In this document: positions 46,597 through 59,747 of the stretch, piece after piece
How the letters are laid out: the number at the start of each line of letters is the position of its first letter
How positions within the stretch are numbered: position 1 is the first letter of the stretch
NCBI RefSeq assembly: GCF_029852145.1
Contig: NC_079970.1
Coordinates: 16,111,783 to 16,175,782, forward strand
DNA length: 64,000 nucleotides
Origin: Microplitis mediator
Lineage: Eukaryota; Arthropoda; Insecta; Hymenoptera; Braconidae
Reading direction: 5' to 3'
Made by a program: the position numbers and the translations under genes
Notes under the pieces: generated by a model
The model's database searches: none
Told to the model about the DNA's origin: nothing
The model's input: the letters and a program-made list of their open reading frames with translations, nothing else

Positions 46597-48605
46597 AAAC
46601 TCTTTGTAACTTTTTAACTAATGAACCGATTTAGATCTTTAAGGTGGCAATCGAAAGAGCTTGATGGCCCTCAACTTTCCTGAAAATTTCAGATCATTTA
46701 ATCAAGTAGACTCGAAAATATCGGCGAATTACGAAAAAAAAAAAATTTTTTTTTTAAGTTTTTTAGTGATTTCTCAGAAACGACTTGAACGATTGACTTC
46801 AAAATCTACTCAGCTCTAGAATTTGATAAAACGCGTCGATTTCTGCCTTAACCATCTCAATTTGTTAATGGGCTCGAGCGATATCGTTGGAGAAATGATG
46901 GTTAAAAACGGGTTTTTCCAAATATCTCCGAAACAGCTGAACGGATCAATTTCAAATTTAAATCAGCTTCAGAATTCAAGAAAACGCGCTGATTGCCACC
47001 TCAAACGTCAAAATCGGTTCATTAGTTCAAAAGATATCGGCGCTGAAAAGTTAAAAAAATAACATAAAATATTATTTTTTCCGGATAAATCAAAATATAA
47101 TGTACTAAATGTGTCTGAAATCATACCAACTCTTTCTGTTCATAGTCTCTTTCAATCATCGTTTAATGTCATCTAACTTATTGTTTAGTTTAAAACATAT
47201 CATCAGCAAAAAATTGAGATAATCCAGTTTTTAATGTTTTTCTTGGATATTTCATATATTATTGCTCTGACCTAAGTCAAAACTCACTCAAATCTTGATT
47301 TTGATCACTGACATTGATTTCTGCCTCAATACATTTATTTCATTGAACATGATGGAGAATAAAAATTTAAAAACCGCTTCTTCATTAACAATTTTCCATT
47401 CTTAACTTGTCAAACTTTAGCAAAAAACGCAACTTGGGAGAGCTTGAAAAGCTCATAAAAAATAATCGCACACTGCAAATCCAAGTGTTTAACTCAGTGT
47501 GTTACAATAAAACACGTTAGTGTTTTCTGCAACTTAAGCGCTTAGAAGTAAAACGGTATAAACGTTTAAACAATCGCATAAATCATTACAAGTGTTTTAA
47601 AGGTTCGCGTAACACACTTAAGTGTTTAAATCAAAAACGTTTTATCCGTTTAAAGAAAAAAAACACTTCTACCTGTTTTATTACAAAGCGCTTACTGTTA
47701 CATTAAACGTTTAAAAAAACATCGAGTGTTTTAAATTAAAACAGATATTCCGGAATTAAACACTTTTTCAGAAAAAACGTTTAATCTAAAAAACATGTAT
47801 ATTATAAAACGCTTGAATTTCTTAAACAGTTTAAAAAAATTTTATCAATTTTGTCAATCGACAAATGATACAAATAACAATTTTGAAAAATAAAAGTGTA
47901 ATAATTTTCAAATATATTTATGCTTTACGATATAGATGTATCAAAACGTATTTTTTTGTATTGAAAATAAAATTTTACACATGATTGAACTCGGTTCATA
48001 TCATCCAATGAATTCTAAACGATCATAATTCATTAATGGAATAAATGTTAGATTTTTCATTTTAAACGACGATAGAGATATTCTTGAACTAATACATTTT
48101 TTATATCTTCAAAGTTAAGTTTCTACGTATCAGCGTATTTTCTCTGATGACATTCTTTTTGTAATTAATAAGGAATAGCATTTTAAAATAAGCATATGAT
48201 GAATCGAAAAAAATAGCCCGTGTAAGAAGGACACTTTAATATATTTCACTTGCTAGTAAATAGAACCAAATATTTATTTAACAATTAAACATTATTAAAC
48301 CCGACAACTAATCGTATAATATGGACAGTAAACAATAAGTAATATAATAAGGGAAAGGGAGAGAGTAGCTAGATGACGTCACGTTGGGTCCTCTCGGAGG
48401 GCCCCGTCGGAATGCCTCTTCTTCGTCAGCCTCAATGTCCATCTCGCCCTTCTCTAGTGGGGGTGAGCCTTGTCACAGGCTGGGGGTAGCTCCTGATGTC
48501 AGAGGCTACAGGCCTCAAGATGCCTATCGAGCAAAAGGCTCGGTATTCAGGAACGAGTAGCTTACACCCGGGAAATAATGCTTAGATATGATCATGTCTG
48601 TTCAT

Positions 48606-49628
48606 TAGGGTGGGCCAAAAAAAGTGACTATTTTTTTTTTCTTTAGCTACAGTAAAAATATTGTTTGAGATAATGAAAAAAAATTTCTATTAAAATTTGA
48701 GCTTTTAATATTAATATTAAGAGGTGCCTATTTGCAATTCTCCATTTCCCATTTAAATAACATGGGAAAAAAATTTTTTTTATTTTTTTATTTTTCTAGC
48801 TCGGCATTCGCACGTCAAATAAATGAGTCCATAGCATGTTTTCGTAGAGAATTTAACGCTCTCCAAAAACGGTCTCTTATCATTTTTTGATTAATCCATC
48901 CATTCGAAAGTTATCGGAGCTGGAAGTCAAATCTATAATAAATTTCCAGATCTTTTTTCTTTTCCAGCAAAACTATCAGACTTATCAAAAAATGTCGTAG
49001 GATCTTTTTTATAAATAATTTTATTCCCTACAAATTATTTTCAATAAAATTCTTTGAAATACCGCATTGTTTTCTGGTTATTTTCATTTTAATGCCAAGC
49101 CCGTAAAAATAATAGTCTTCTACTCTATTCTGAGAAGTTAAGATTAAAATGAAAATAACTAGAAAACAATGCGGAATTTGAATGAACTTTATTTCAACTA
49201 ATTTGTAGGGTATAAAATTGTCTATAAAAAAGATCCTACGACATTTTTTGATAAGTCTGATAGTTTTGCTGGAAAAGTAAAAAGATCTGGAAATTTATCA
49301 TAGATTTGACTTCCAGCTCCGATAACTTTCGAATGGATGGATTTATCAAAAAATGATGAGAGACCTTTTTGGTAGAGCGTTAAATTCTCTACAAGAATAT
49401 GCTATGGACTCATTTATATGACGTGCGAATGCCGAGCTAGAAAAATAAAAAAATAAAAATTTATTTTTCCCATGCTATTTAAATGGGAAATGGAGAATTG
49501 CAAATAGGCACCTCTTAATATTAATATTAAGAGCTCAAATTTTGATAGAATTTTTTTTTCATCATTTCAAACAATATTTTCACTGTAACTAAAGAAAAAA
49601 AAATAGTCACTTTTTTTGGCCCATCCTA
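48606..49628. mobile_element. 1023-bp foldback with 8-bp target duplication (hAT-like)
   Basis: It begins TAGGGTGGGCCAAAAAAAGT, and the right end is its inverse with one change. The 8-bp direct repeat CTGTTCAT stands directly outside each end (48598-48605 and 49629-49636). Arms of roughly 480 bp pair throughout, including an alternating TTAATATTAATATTAAGAG block and GCTCGGCATTCGCACGTC. An 8-bp duplication and a TAGGG start fit hAT elements. It is non-coding. Confidence 0.85.
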
Positions 49629-49646
49629 CTGTTCATGTATATAATA

Positions 49647-51532
49647 CACTGGTCACAGAAATTAAGGGATAGAAAAAAAATCCGAAATTTTTAGGTGATT
49701 TTCAACATGCTGTAACTCGGTGAAAAATGGTCGTATAAAAAATCTAAAAAAAGCAAATTGTAGCCTCAAGTTTCTAGTTTTCAGATCTGGACCTCAAAAT
49801 TTTTTATCATGTACGGTTCCGGAGTAATCATAAGAAAACCAACGAAAAAAAAATTTTCAAAATTTTTGCTGGTCTTTCAATACCTCTATGGGCGACAATA
49901 AATTTTTTTGAATAATCCGACTGTCTGACTTTTCTCGGAAATTTTATGCCCTTTAATTTGGTGGCCTTAAAAAGTCTCTACGACGATTTGGCGCCGAGTT
50001 ATCATTGATCAAAGCAAAAAAGTCCATTTTGGCTTTGATAATCAATAACTCCGGATGTATTGGTCGTACAGAAAATGGAAGCAGGGTTTTGAAAACTGGA
50101 AAACATTCTCTATAAGACAAAATTAGTGGCATTTAAAAGAAAAATTTTTTTTAGAGCGATATTGTTTAGTAAAAAAAAGGTCAAAATTCACAAATTTAAG
50201 GATATTCGGAAATCTTGCTATAACTTTGGATATAACGGATGAACAAAGGATATCTTCGACTTTTTTTCAACCTCAAAGTGTCCTGAAAAAACCCTGAAAA
50301 TTTCAAATCACTGCGATTTTTCTTTCTTAGTGCCCCGAAGCTTTAAATTTATCGATTTTGTCAAAAATCACCATAATTGGTAGTTTCTCGATTTTTGTTC
50401 ATTTTTTCGATTTGAAAATGGTTTTTTTACCGATAATCTTCATTTCTTCGATCAAAAAGATCGATTATCGAAAACAATTAAAAAACAAAAAAATTTGAAA
50501 AAATTTTTTTTAAAAAAAAATTTTTTTTTTTCAAAATTTTTTTCTTGATGTATCTGCAATGATTTATCATTGTCAAAAAAAAATTCCTATAATTTTTTTT
50601 ACCGCTGTAACTGCCTCTGCTTCAAATGACAACTTAACAAACATACCCTTTGGGTAACTCTAATGCCGGCGGTAAAAAAAATTATAGGAATTTTTTTTGA
50701 CAATGATAAATCATTGCAGATACATCAAGAAAAAAATTTTGAAAAATAAAAATTTTTTTTTAAAAAAATTTTTTTCAAATTTTTTTGTTTTTTAATTGTT
50801 TTCGATAATCGATCTTTTTGATCGAAGAAATGAAGATTATCGGTAAAAAAACCATTTTCAAATCGAAAAATTTGAAATTTTCAGGGTTTTTTCAGGACAC
50901 TTTGAGGTTGAAAAAAAGTCGAAGATATCCTTTGTTCATCCGTTATATCCAAAGTTATAGCAAGATTTCCGAATATCCTTAAATTTGTGAATTTTGACCT
51001 TTTTTTTACTAAACAATATCGCTCTAAAAAAAATTTTTCTTTTAAATGCCACTAATTTTGTCTTATAGAGAATGTTTTCCAGTTTTCAAAACCCTGCTTC
51101 CATTTTCTGTACGACCAATACATCCGGAGTTATTGATTATCAAAGCCAAAATGGACTTTTTTGCTTTGATCAATGATAACTCGGCGCCAAATCGTCGTAG
51201 AGACTTTTTAAGGCCACCAAATTAAAGGGCATAAAATTTCCGAGAAAAGTCAGACAGTCGGATTATTCAAAAAAATTTATTGTCGCCCATAGAGGTATTG
51301 AAAGACCAGCGAAAATTTTGAAAATTTTTTTTTCGTTGGTTTTCTTATGATTACTCCGGAACCGTACATGATAAAAAATTTTTGAGGTCCAGATCTGAAA
51401 ACTAGAAACTTGAGGCTACAATTTGCTTTTTTTAGATTTTTTATACGACCATTTTTCACCGAGTTACAGCATGTTGAAAATCACCTAAAAATTTCGGATT
51501 TTTTTTCTATCCCTTAATTTCTGTGACCAGTG
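49647..51532. mobile_element. 1.89-kb TA-flanked foldback (mariner-like ends)
   Basis: CACTGGTCACAGAAATTAAG at the left is exactly inverted at the right, with TA outside (49645-49646 and 51533-51534). The arms pair almost completely up to a loop of about 75 bp near 50620-50670. The left arm has about 100 bp (near 50310-50410) that the right arm lacks. The end sequence and TA target fit Tc1/mariner. Short open frames occur in mirror image and are not transposase. 52894-54772 is a divergent relative. Confidence 0.9.
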
Positions 51533-51627
51533 TATATCAGGTCATATATTACTAAATGTACTATCATATATGTTAATGTATGATCCGCATCTTTACGATG
51601 CGCGCGCACAGGGGTTACATGAAAACT

Positions 51628-52893
51628 AAATGTTGACGTTGCTACATACACAACACGTGTTTTAAAAGTGCGAATTTTATATGTGCTTAATATTTATATT
51701 CAGTATACTGAATTACTATAGTGATTTAAATAGTACATTTTGATAAATAATATTTACTACTTATTTGTAAACATTAGTGAAGAAATTTGTGCTTGTATAC
51801 TTTTCCAAGTGCGTCAATATAGTTGAGGTTAACTATCCGTATGTATTATTTATTGATATAAATTATTATAATATTATTTAGTCTAATTTCTACTGAATAT
51901 TATTAAATTATCAATTTAAAATATTTATTATTGATTATTTAATATTTATAAAATAAATATACAAAGTATAAAAACATATTCAAATATACGTAAGATATAA
52001 CCTGTAAAAAACGTAACGTTGTACAGTTAAGGAAAAATAAATAAATAAATATTTAAAATTAATAATCTAATAATATTTTGGATAAAGTACATATCTAATA
52101 TATATTTATTATTCTCTAAATTTAATATTTTTTATAAATTATTAAATATTAAATTTAGAAAATAATAAACATTTTTAAAATAATTAAAAAAATTAAAAAA
52201 AAAATATTAAATAATAATTAAAATTGAATATTTAATTAAATTATTAATTTTTAATAGTAATTTCTCTACAATAAAATTTGCTCATCAACCTAAGATTCTG
52301 TAATTGTAGATTTTATGACTATAGTCATAAATTAATATATTAATGGTACTATTCAATTTCTATTCCAGTTCTTAAGATGGATAAAACAAATGCGGAAATT
52401 TGTAAGGACTGTCACAATTGGAAGATGCTATGGCAGTAATATGGAAATAATTTAAAAATAACATTCGAACAATATAATAAAATTTGTGTTACACTTAATG
52501 GAAGAAAATAAATATTTATTTATTTAATTTTTCAAATTTTAACCAATTTTTATCAAATGTTTTTCCGATCTTTTTCTAGTTCTTTTATTATTTTATTGTA
52601 ATTGATTATTTGTATTGTATTGTATATTTTCAGATTCTGAATGATTCTTATAACTCAATAAATAACCCGTTATTTTAAAGTTACTTATATGGTTTCTAAT
52701 TTTTTTCAAGTGTAAACATTTTTTAGAGCTTTTTTTTGGATAAAAATACGAATATATTTTTAATTTATACTAAATTCCATTTCTACTTTTATGCTAAATG
52801 TGTGATGCAATAATTATCTGAAACTTCTGATAATAAAAATATGATTCCAGGATATGACAACAATCAAAAACGACTTTTATTCAAAAGCAACTA
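51628..52893. other. Very AT-rich DNA between foldbacks
   Basis: Mostly A/T with TTTATTATT-type sequence; it belongs to the body of the 47471-55070 element or an older insertion. Nothing coding is seen. Confidence 0.5.
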
Positions 52894-54772
52894 CACTAAT
52901 GGAAAAAATTAAAGGATCAAAAAAAAATTCTAAATTTTTAGGCGATTTTCAATAGGCTCTAACTTTGAGAGAAATGGTCGTACAAGAAAAAAAAAAAAAG
53001 GAAATTGTAGCTCCAAGTATCTACTTTTTGGATTAGAACTTTAAAATTTTTTAGCGTCAGCAGTTTTTGAGTAATCTTAGAAAAACCAACGACAAAAAAA
53101 TTTTCAAATTTTTTTAATTTTTTTTTTTTGGTCTCCGGGCGTGGAAAAAATTATTTTTGCTTAACCACTATAAGGGTCGGATACCTTCATTATTCAGCTT
53201 TGATTTCTTTTTTTATGAACCTTGATACGTCCACTTCTCGCCGAGATATCGGTCTTCAAATGGAAAAGGATCCTTTTGTCTTTGATTATCGATATCTCAG
53301 AAACCAATGATCGCACAGAAAGTTAATGGTGGGTTTTAAAAACTTGAATAAATTCCCTTCAACGATTAGCCATTGCTTTTTCGAAAAAAAAATTTTTTCC
53401 TATCGTCACATGAATTTAAAAATGCAACCAAAAAAGGGCTTTTTGTGGTTTTTTGGAAAATCAAACGCTGAAACGGAAATATTGCGGAAATCGATAATGT
53501 TGACTGTGCATTTTACAGTTCAATATGTCCACAAAAACCCTGCAGAGAGCCAGATTAATCCAACCAGCCGTTTTTTTGTTTCACGCGATCAAATTTTGAA
53601 AAAAACTAAAGGATCACGTTTTTTGCTCTGAAAAGCTCATAATCTTTAACAAGATGAATACAAACATTTTTTTGGAGCTTTGTCCACAATTCTATTGCAG
53701 ACAGTGCTTAAATTTCCAAAAAAGAAAAAACTTTTTTTTTTAAACAAAATTTTCAAAAACAAATTTTTTCAAAAAAATTTTTTTTTGGAATAACTTTAGA
53801 AAATTTACAAAACCAACACCCAATAATTTTTAAAACGTTTACGTCGCTGCATACCGTGATTTTACTGATCTCTCAGTCATTAAATTCAAAAAAAATTTTG
53901 TTTTTTGAAATTTTTGTTTCGAAAAAAATGTTTTTTCTTTTTTGGAAATTTAAGCACTGTCTGCAATAAAATTGTGGACAAAGCTCCAAAAAAATGTTTG
54001 TATTCATCTTGTTAAAGATTATGAGCTTTTCAGAGCAAAAAACGTGATCCTTTATTTTTTTTTAAAATTTGATCGCGTGAAACAAAAAAACGGCTGGTTG
54101 GATTAATCTGGCTCTCTGCAGGGTTTTTGTGGACATATTGAACTGTAAAATGCACAGTCAACATTATCGATTTCCGCAGTATTTCCGTTTCAGCGTTTGA
54201 TTTTCCAAAAAACCACAAAAAGCCCTTTTTTGGTTGTATTTTTAAATTCATGTGACGATAGGAAAAATTTTTTTTTTCGAAAAAGCAATAACTAATCGTT
54301 GAAAGGAATTTATTCAAGTTTTTAAAACCCACCATTAACTTTCTGTGCGATCATTGGTTTCTGAGATATCGATAATCAAAGACAAAAGGATCCTTTTTCA
54401 TTTGAAGACCGATATCTCGGCGAGAAGTGGACGTATCAAGGTCCATAAAAAAAGAAATTAAAGCTGAATAATGAAGGTATCCGACCCTTATAGTGGTTAA
54501 GCAAAAATAATTTTTTCCACGCCGGGAGAACAAAAAAAAAAAAAATTAAAAAAATTTGAAAATTTTTTTGTCGTTGGTTTTTCTAAGATTACTCAAAAAC
54601 TGCTGACGCTAAAAAAATTTTAAAGTTCTAATCCAAAAAGTAGATACTTGGAGCTACAATTTCCTTTTGTTTTTTTTTCTTGTACGACCATTTTTCTCAA
54701 AGTCAGAGCCTGTTGAAAATCGCCTAAAAATTTAGAATTTTTTTTTTGATCCTTTAATTTTTTCCATTAGTG
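52894..54772. mobile_element. 1.88-kb TA-flanked foldback, relative of 49647-51532
   Basis: CACTAATGGAAAAAATTAAA at the left is inverted at the right, with TA outside (52892-52893 and 54773-54774). The arms are nearly identical; for example the 60-codon frames at 53128-53310 and 54351-54533 (minus) differ at only a few residues. The terminal 90 bp align with the other foldback (AATTAAAGGATC, TTTTTAGGCGATTTTCAA, AATGGTCGTA). The mirrored frames are not transposase. Confidence 0.9.
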
Positions 54773-55199
54773 TATTATTTTTAATATTAGAAATATTATT
54801 ATAAAAATTTCATTGATTGTACTTCACTGAAAAAATTATTATTTTTATTTTAAAAATATTTATATTATTAATTAATGACACTAAACACTTAAAGTGTGTA
54901 TTATTGCCTAAACACTTTAGATGCCTTATTATCTAAAACACTTTATGTGTGTTAAAATTAAACGTTTAAAATGTTTACTACACTTTAAACATTAAAATAG
55001 TGTTTAGTTGGTGACTACAAGTATTTAAACGCTTAAAGTGTTTTAAAATAAAATACTTGGATTTGCAGTGCAGGTAATAGCATTTTCAAGCTCGAAAATA
55101 TATTCAGAGTAATGTTTTCAAGCTCCTTCAGCTCGAAAACAGCGGGAAATTTTGGGGCTGGCCCGCAGGGTCAACCGACGCCCAGATTTTTTTTTTTTG

Positions 55200-55430
55200 G
55201 AGCAAGAAAATTTTGTTCTTGGGGCAGGCGAAAATTTCTTGGCCCAAGTAACCTATTTTTCATTCAAAACGTTGATTCTTTGGAGTGAGATGACTTATTT
55301 TCTATAGCCAAGAATGTTTTTCCTTAAACCAAGAAATTTTCAATTTCACTTCAAAAATAAATTTTTTTGAGGCAAGAGAATTAACTGTCTTGAACCAAAA
55401 AAAATATTTAACGTATTTTAGTTCCCAAAA
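55200..55430. repeat. Fragment of the CTTGGCCCAAG-word family
   Basis: Contains GGAGCAAGAAAATTTTG, TTTCTTGGCCCAAGTAACC and GGCAAGAGAATTAACTGTC, in inverted order relative to 18905-20260. One terminus is missing. Confidence 0.6.
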
Positions 55431-57415
55431 ACTTATTATTTCCTTAAGTACCCCGTTTTCCTCCTACCTCTCCTGTACCCCATGATTCCAAGCAATTATT
55501 ACCATAACTTAATGGGTTGATATTTCATAAACTTACTAGGAACGGTTACCGCAATTTTCTCTCCGTGCAACACTTTTCAATTTTTATTGTCAAATCAACA
55601 CAAAATATGTGTTGAAAATATCTTCGATATGCACTAAAGAATTTTCGGTAAATTCTAAGTAAAAAACGGTTCTTCTTAAATGTAAATTTTATGTACAATT
55701 CGTTTTGGATGCATGCATACATGTTTAACAAAATCTTCAATATATATTGATAAAATTACATTTTTACAACGATAATAAAGCAAATGTAAATGTTTAGATT
55801 TCAAGTTTATTGTACGCCACAACAGTTTCAAAAATGTCTTGAAATAACAGAGGGTTCCATTTTATTATTGCACGACTCATAATGCGAAGCATTAGGGAGT
55901 GCTTTACGATCGAAAATTTTTTTTCGCCTCCTTTTTGTGGTTATTATAATCATTTAGCATGAATTTGTATTGTAAAACAAAAAACGCTAGTAAATACATG
56001 AGCAAATATACTAAAAGAAATAAGCGCTTCTAATTATCTATAATAAAGAAGCAATAAAAATTATTAATTGATTTACTTATAAAAACTTCGGAATAAGAAC
56101 AGTACATTTTTTTTTCTTTTGACATTAGCTACAAAATCAAAATTTACATCAATTATAATAAAAATAAAAGTTTTCTTCAAAAACGTTCGAAAACATTTAA
56201 TTATATTTTTAATGTTATTAAAGGATTTTGATACCGTTTGAACGTTGATTTTGAAGGTAAATGATTAAACTTTCCTTAACATAAAAGTTTGTAACAAGTA
56301 CTTGATGGAAGAAAACCGAACAAAGACATTTCATTCGTTGAAGCAGTAGTCTAAAACACCAAGAAGAAAACAAGCATTTTACGTCCTGAGGGCTCTGGTA
56401 AAAAAAAAAAAAAAGAAAAAAGAAATACTTGTTTCTTTTTCTGCTGGAACAACTTCTCTCTGTCAGTAAATGCGCTAACTACCATAAAACTTGGTGCATC
56501 TGTAGAAAAATTGGATAAATCAACTCTAGTGAATGATAATCCTGACAGAACTCTTGTAGACTCTTTACTCACCTGTTTAACTTTAACTATTCATCAAGTT
56601 ATGACTTTAGCATTCAAGTTTATACAGACGGACAATTTATTTAAATACAGTCAATAATACAATAATGCAGATATGCTTTAAGTATGATATAACTCATTAC
56701 AATTTAAATTTTCCCATAATAAATCATGACTTTATTAATCGATTTAAAAAGAAAAAACTTTTTTTTTTTATGAAGCCAAGGAAAATACAAATAAAGACTT
56801 TCGATCGATTCATATACTACTCTATAATATTATTGGGTCACAGGTTAATTGGGATCAACGTCTATCGCTATTTATACTATACAAAGTGAGCTATTACTGA
56901 TCACGAAGTGCCTGAGAATCCGCTTGAGAATTATAAAAGCTTCAGTTCTTTACAATACAATTGCACATGACATAATCTTTTGTTAAAATCAATACGACCG
57001 ATTATAGCTATTCTAAAATAAAGATAATAAACTTTTTTTCGATTTAAAAATATCATTTTATAATAAAAATAAAATTTAAATAAACATCGAAAATAAAAAG
57101 ATAGTACATGTATTTTAACTTATGTTAAAAAATTTACAATTTAAAAAAAATCGGGTAGTTGTTATTTAATTAAAAGAAAAAAATTTTTTTTTTTTTTCGT
57201 TATTTTTAAATTTTTAAAAAACTATTCAATTGATCGCTTACAAAATTTAATCCTCTGTAAAACTTGATTAAAATTTATGGTTACTACAAATTCTGTATAA
57301 ATTGATTTAACACCATCACAAGATCACGTTGATGAAAGATAGAGAAAAAAAAGGTTTTGTTTTTTGCATTTTTCATTAAATAATTTTTGAAGTCACGAGT
57401 AGTGTCAATGCGAAT
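55431..57415. other. AT-rich DNA, nothing recognised
   Basis: Long A/T tracts and only short open frames. No recognisable gene or repeat structure. Confidence 0.5.
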
Positions 57416-57690
57416 ATGTCACATACCAATTTAAACGCGAAAGGCTCGAATTATAAGCTTCTTGAAGGCATTTTTGAGCTTGCTTTTCGAGCTCAGAATA
57501 AACGGGAAGTTATAGAGCAGCCCTACACTGAAAAATTGAAACACGACTGGTTCTTGTGCAGCACGAGATTTAGTCATACGCAAGAAAAAACATGGGCAAG
57601 CACGACTCAGTCATGTGCTGCACAGGAACCAGTCGTGTTTCGATTTTTCCGTGCAGTGGGACTCGTCCGCAGGGTCTATAATTTTTTTTT
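57416..57690 (-). repeat. R-element end fragment split by a MITE
   Basis: Contains a GAGCTTGCTTTTCGAGCTC hairpin and AACGGGAAGTTATAGAGCAG on the left of the MITE and TCCGCAGGGTC on the right: a degenerate version of the R left end (GAGCTCGAAAA, GGGCTGGCCCGCAGGGTC). Confidence 0.5.
57526..57653. mobile_element. 128-bp MITE with CACGACT words
   Basis: The left end CACTGAAAAATTGAAACACG and the inverted right end CACGGAAAAATCGAAACACG match, followed by ACTGGTTC and TGTGCAGCA. The interior has CACGACTCAGTCATG. TA lies on the left and CA on the right. Confidence 0.8.
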
Positions 57691-57984
57691 CTCAACGTAT
57701 TGTACACGGAAAGAAACAATTAATTGCTATTATGAAAATGACCTGTTAATATTTAATAGTTTTTTGTTGTAGAAATAAATGTTCTATTTATAACCAATAC
57801 AAAAATCGCTATTATTTAATACTATCCATCGTGATATAGAATGGACGTTGAATGTATTATTTATTAAAATTAAAAATAGTTTTAATCACTCCAATTAGAA
57901 AAAAATGAAATAAACTTTTAAACTTTCATTTATTGAAATTTTAATTACTAAAAAGCTCTATATCTATATATAAAATAATAACGA

Positions 57985-58400
57985 GTTATTGTAGATGTAC
58001 AGAACCTGGACGGATCGATAGTACGATAGCGACAGCGTGGCTCCAGCGTCTCGACACCGTCATCCTCTCCTATCCCGCGGTGTCTAGTCTCTGCATCGGC
58101 AAACCGCCAGCAAGACCACGTACATCGCGTAGCAAGTTCCACAATCCTACTTCCATCCACTTCATCCATACCCATGCTATACTACACTAGTATAGTGTAG
58201 TATTGCCAACGTACTATTGCGCGTATATACCTTTCGCATCTTCCTTACTCCGCAGCATTACCATTTCAAACCAAGTTCCTAAGCTTCCATCGTCTCGATG
58301 CGCTGCTGAACCTTTACTCTCAACCCCTTGGATACTAGCCACATCCGTATGACCAAGCCAGCAGTAGGGGTTAAGAACCCACGCTGGCGAATACCTAAAG
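57985..58400. other. GC-richer block, possible host regulatory or exon sequence
   Basis: About 400 bp with near-balanced base composition in AT-rich surroundings. It contains the palindrome CTATACTACACTAGTATAGTG at about 58178-58198. A 75-codon minus-strand frame (57948-58175) shows no family. Function unknown. Confidence 0.3.
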
Positions 58401-59692
58401 TTTATACAGATTTAACCCACTTTTAAGTTTATTTAGTTTTTATCTGTTACGTCATTCGTATGACGCAAATTGTAACAATTAAAAATTTACTAATTGACGT
58501 AGACAAAAATATATGTTTTTAGGAATTACTACAAGCGTATACATATGTTGATTCACGGATTATAGATTGAAACTAGCTTGCCGTTAAAAGTTATATTTTA
58601 ATTATTGCTCCATGTGCCAACTCCCTACCGAGATTTTTTAATTAATATTCCATTGCATCTGTACGGTTGTGTGAAGCTGACGTAATGAAAATTCGTTTGC
58701 TATAACAGAATTATTGCTTGTTAATTATCAATGAGTACCAATCTCCAATAAAAGTATTTTTTTTTTCATTGCACAAAAAATAATTATCAACTGATTTTTG
58801 TTATAAATTTTAATAATTGCTATAAAAATATCATATATAATTACTCACTGGTGTTTCGACTTTTAATGGAACTAGGTCAGTAATTATCCGGATTTTGAAC
58901 GCAAAATGATTTAATTGATACCAACTAATTTGTTAGGATTAAAAGAAAAAGCTACTAATTAACAATTTCAATCATTTTAACTAACTTTAAGCAGTCATAC
59001 AGTAAATAGATTAAATATATTAAAAATAAACTAAATTTTTTAATTTCCCAGCAATAATTTTTTGTAATTTATATAGAGTCACTAAATATATAAGTAATTA
59101 CTAATGAGTAATTAGTCGATTATTAATCTTCACAACCAGTTTTAACTACTTTATTAAAAATTAAATTACTATACCAGTTGCATACATTATTTATAAAAAA
59201 AATTAAAGATAAAATTTTTCCAAGTCATATTTCATTTTTTTATTTCAAATTCAACTATTCCTATACAAGTATTCACTTGATGATATCTTAAGTGCTGGGC
59301 CATGACTACCGGCTCTGAAATCTTTTTTGATATGACTAAGTGTCTTTAGACATTCAGTGTGACATATTATAGGCCAATGACAGTATATCGTATATCGTTG
59401 GCTATTTATTAAAATTTATTATAATAAATTTTCAAACATTAATGAAAATATTACAACCATTTGTTCAAGATCTACATTATTATTAGTATTATTATTATTA
59501 TCATATTTTTTTTTAGTGACTGATATTTCAAGATACATAAATATGTAATAAGTAATAAGATTTATTTTAATCTTAAAGTGAAAATAAAAAATAAAGAGTA
59601 ATATCTTTTTTTATATTTATAAAACTTGTAATATAAATAAGTTAATAAGAGTTAAGATAAAAATAAAAGTGTATAATATAGTACCGTATAAA

Positions 59693-59747
<55 letters not shown>

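Larger units (their letters stand above)
48221..51627 (-). mobile_element. Possible solo LTR (minus strand), split by two foldbacks
   Basis: On the minus strand, TGTAACCCCTGTGCGCGC near 51627 could be an LTR start and TCCTTCTTACA near 48221 its end, with AATAAA about 50 bp before it. Without inserts it would be about 0.5 kb, with a GC-rich part (48360-48580). I find no flanking target duplication, so this is tentative. Confidence 0.35.
47471..55070. mobile_element. TIR element with AAACACTTAAGTGTTT words, carrying further inserts
   Basis: It starts CACTGCAAATCCAAGTGTTT and ends, inverted, CACTGCAAATCCAAGTATTT. CA flanks both ends (47469-47470 and 55071-55072). Near both ends the sequence is an array of AAACACTT, AAACGTTT and AAGCGCTT palindromic words (47480-47840 and 54880-55050). 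Inside are an LTR-like remnant, a foldback with 8-bp duplications and two TA-flanked foldbacks. Confidence 0.75.
46441..55200 (-). mobile_element. R element, copy 4 (inverted), split by a 7.6-kb insertion
   Basis: The left side has ATTCGGGAAGTTATTG, GATTTTCGAAAATC, a CATA/GT microsatellite, TTGTAACTTTTTAACTAATG and monomers 153 bp apart. The right side (55073-55200) holds the other terminus inverted: AAGCTCGAAAA words, GGGGCTGGCCCGCAGGGTCA, ACCGACGCCCAG. The 47471-55070 element lies between. Confidence 0.7.

Noticed and set aside
49647..54772. Possible transposase in the long foldbacks
   Set aside because: Frames are about 60-100 codons, mirrored on both strands and lack DDE motifs.
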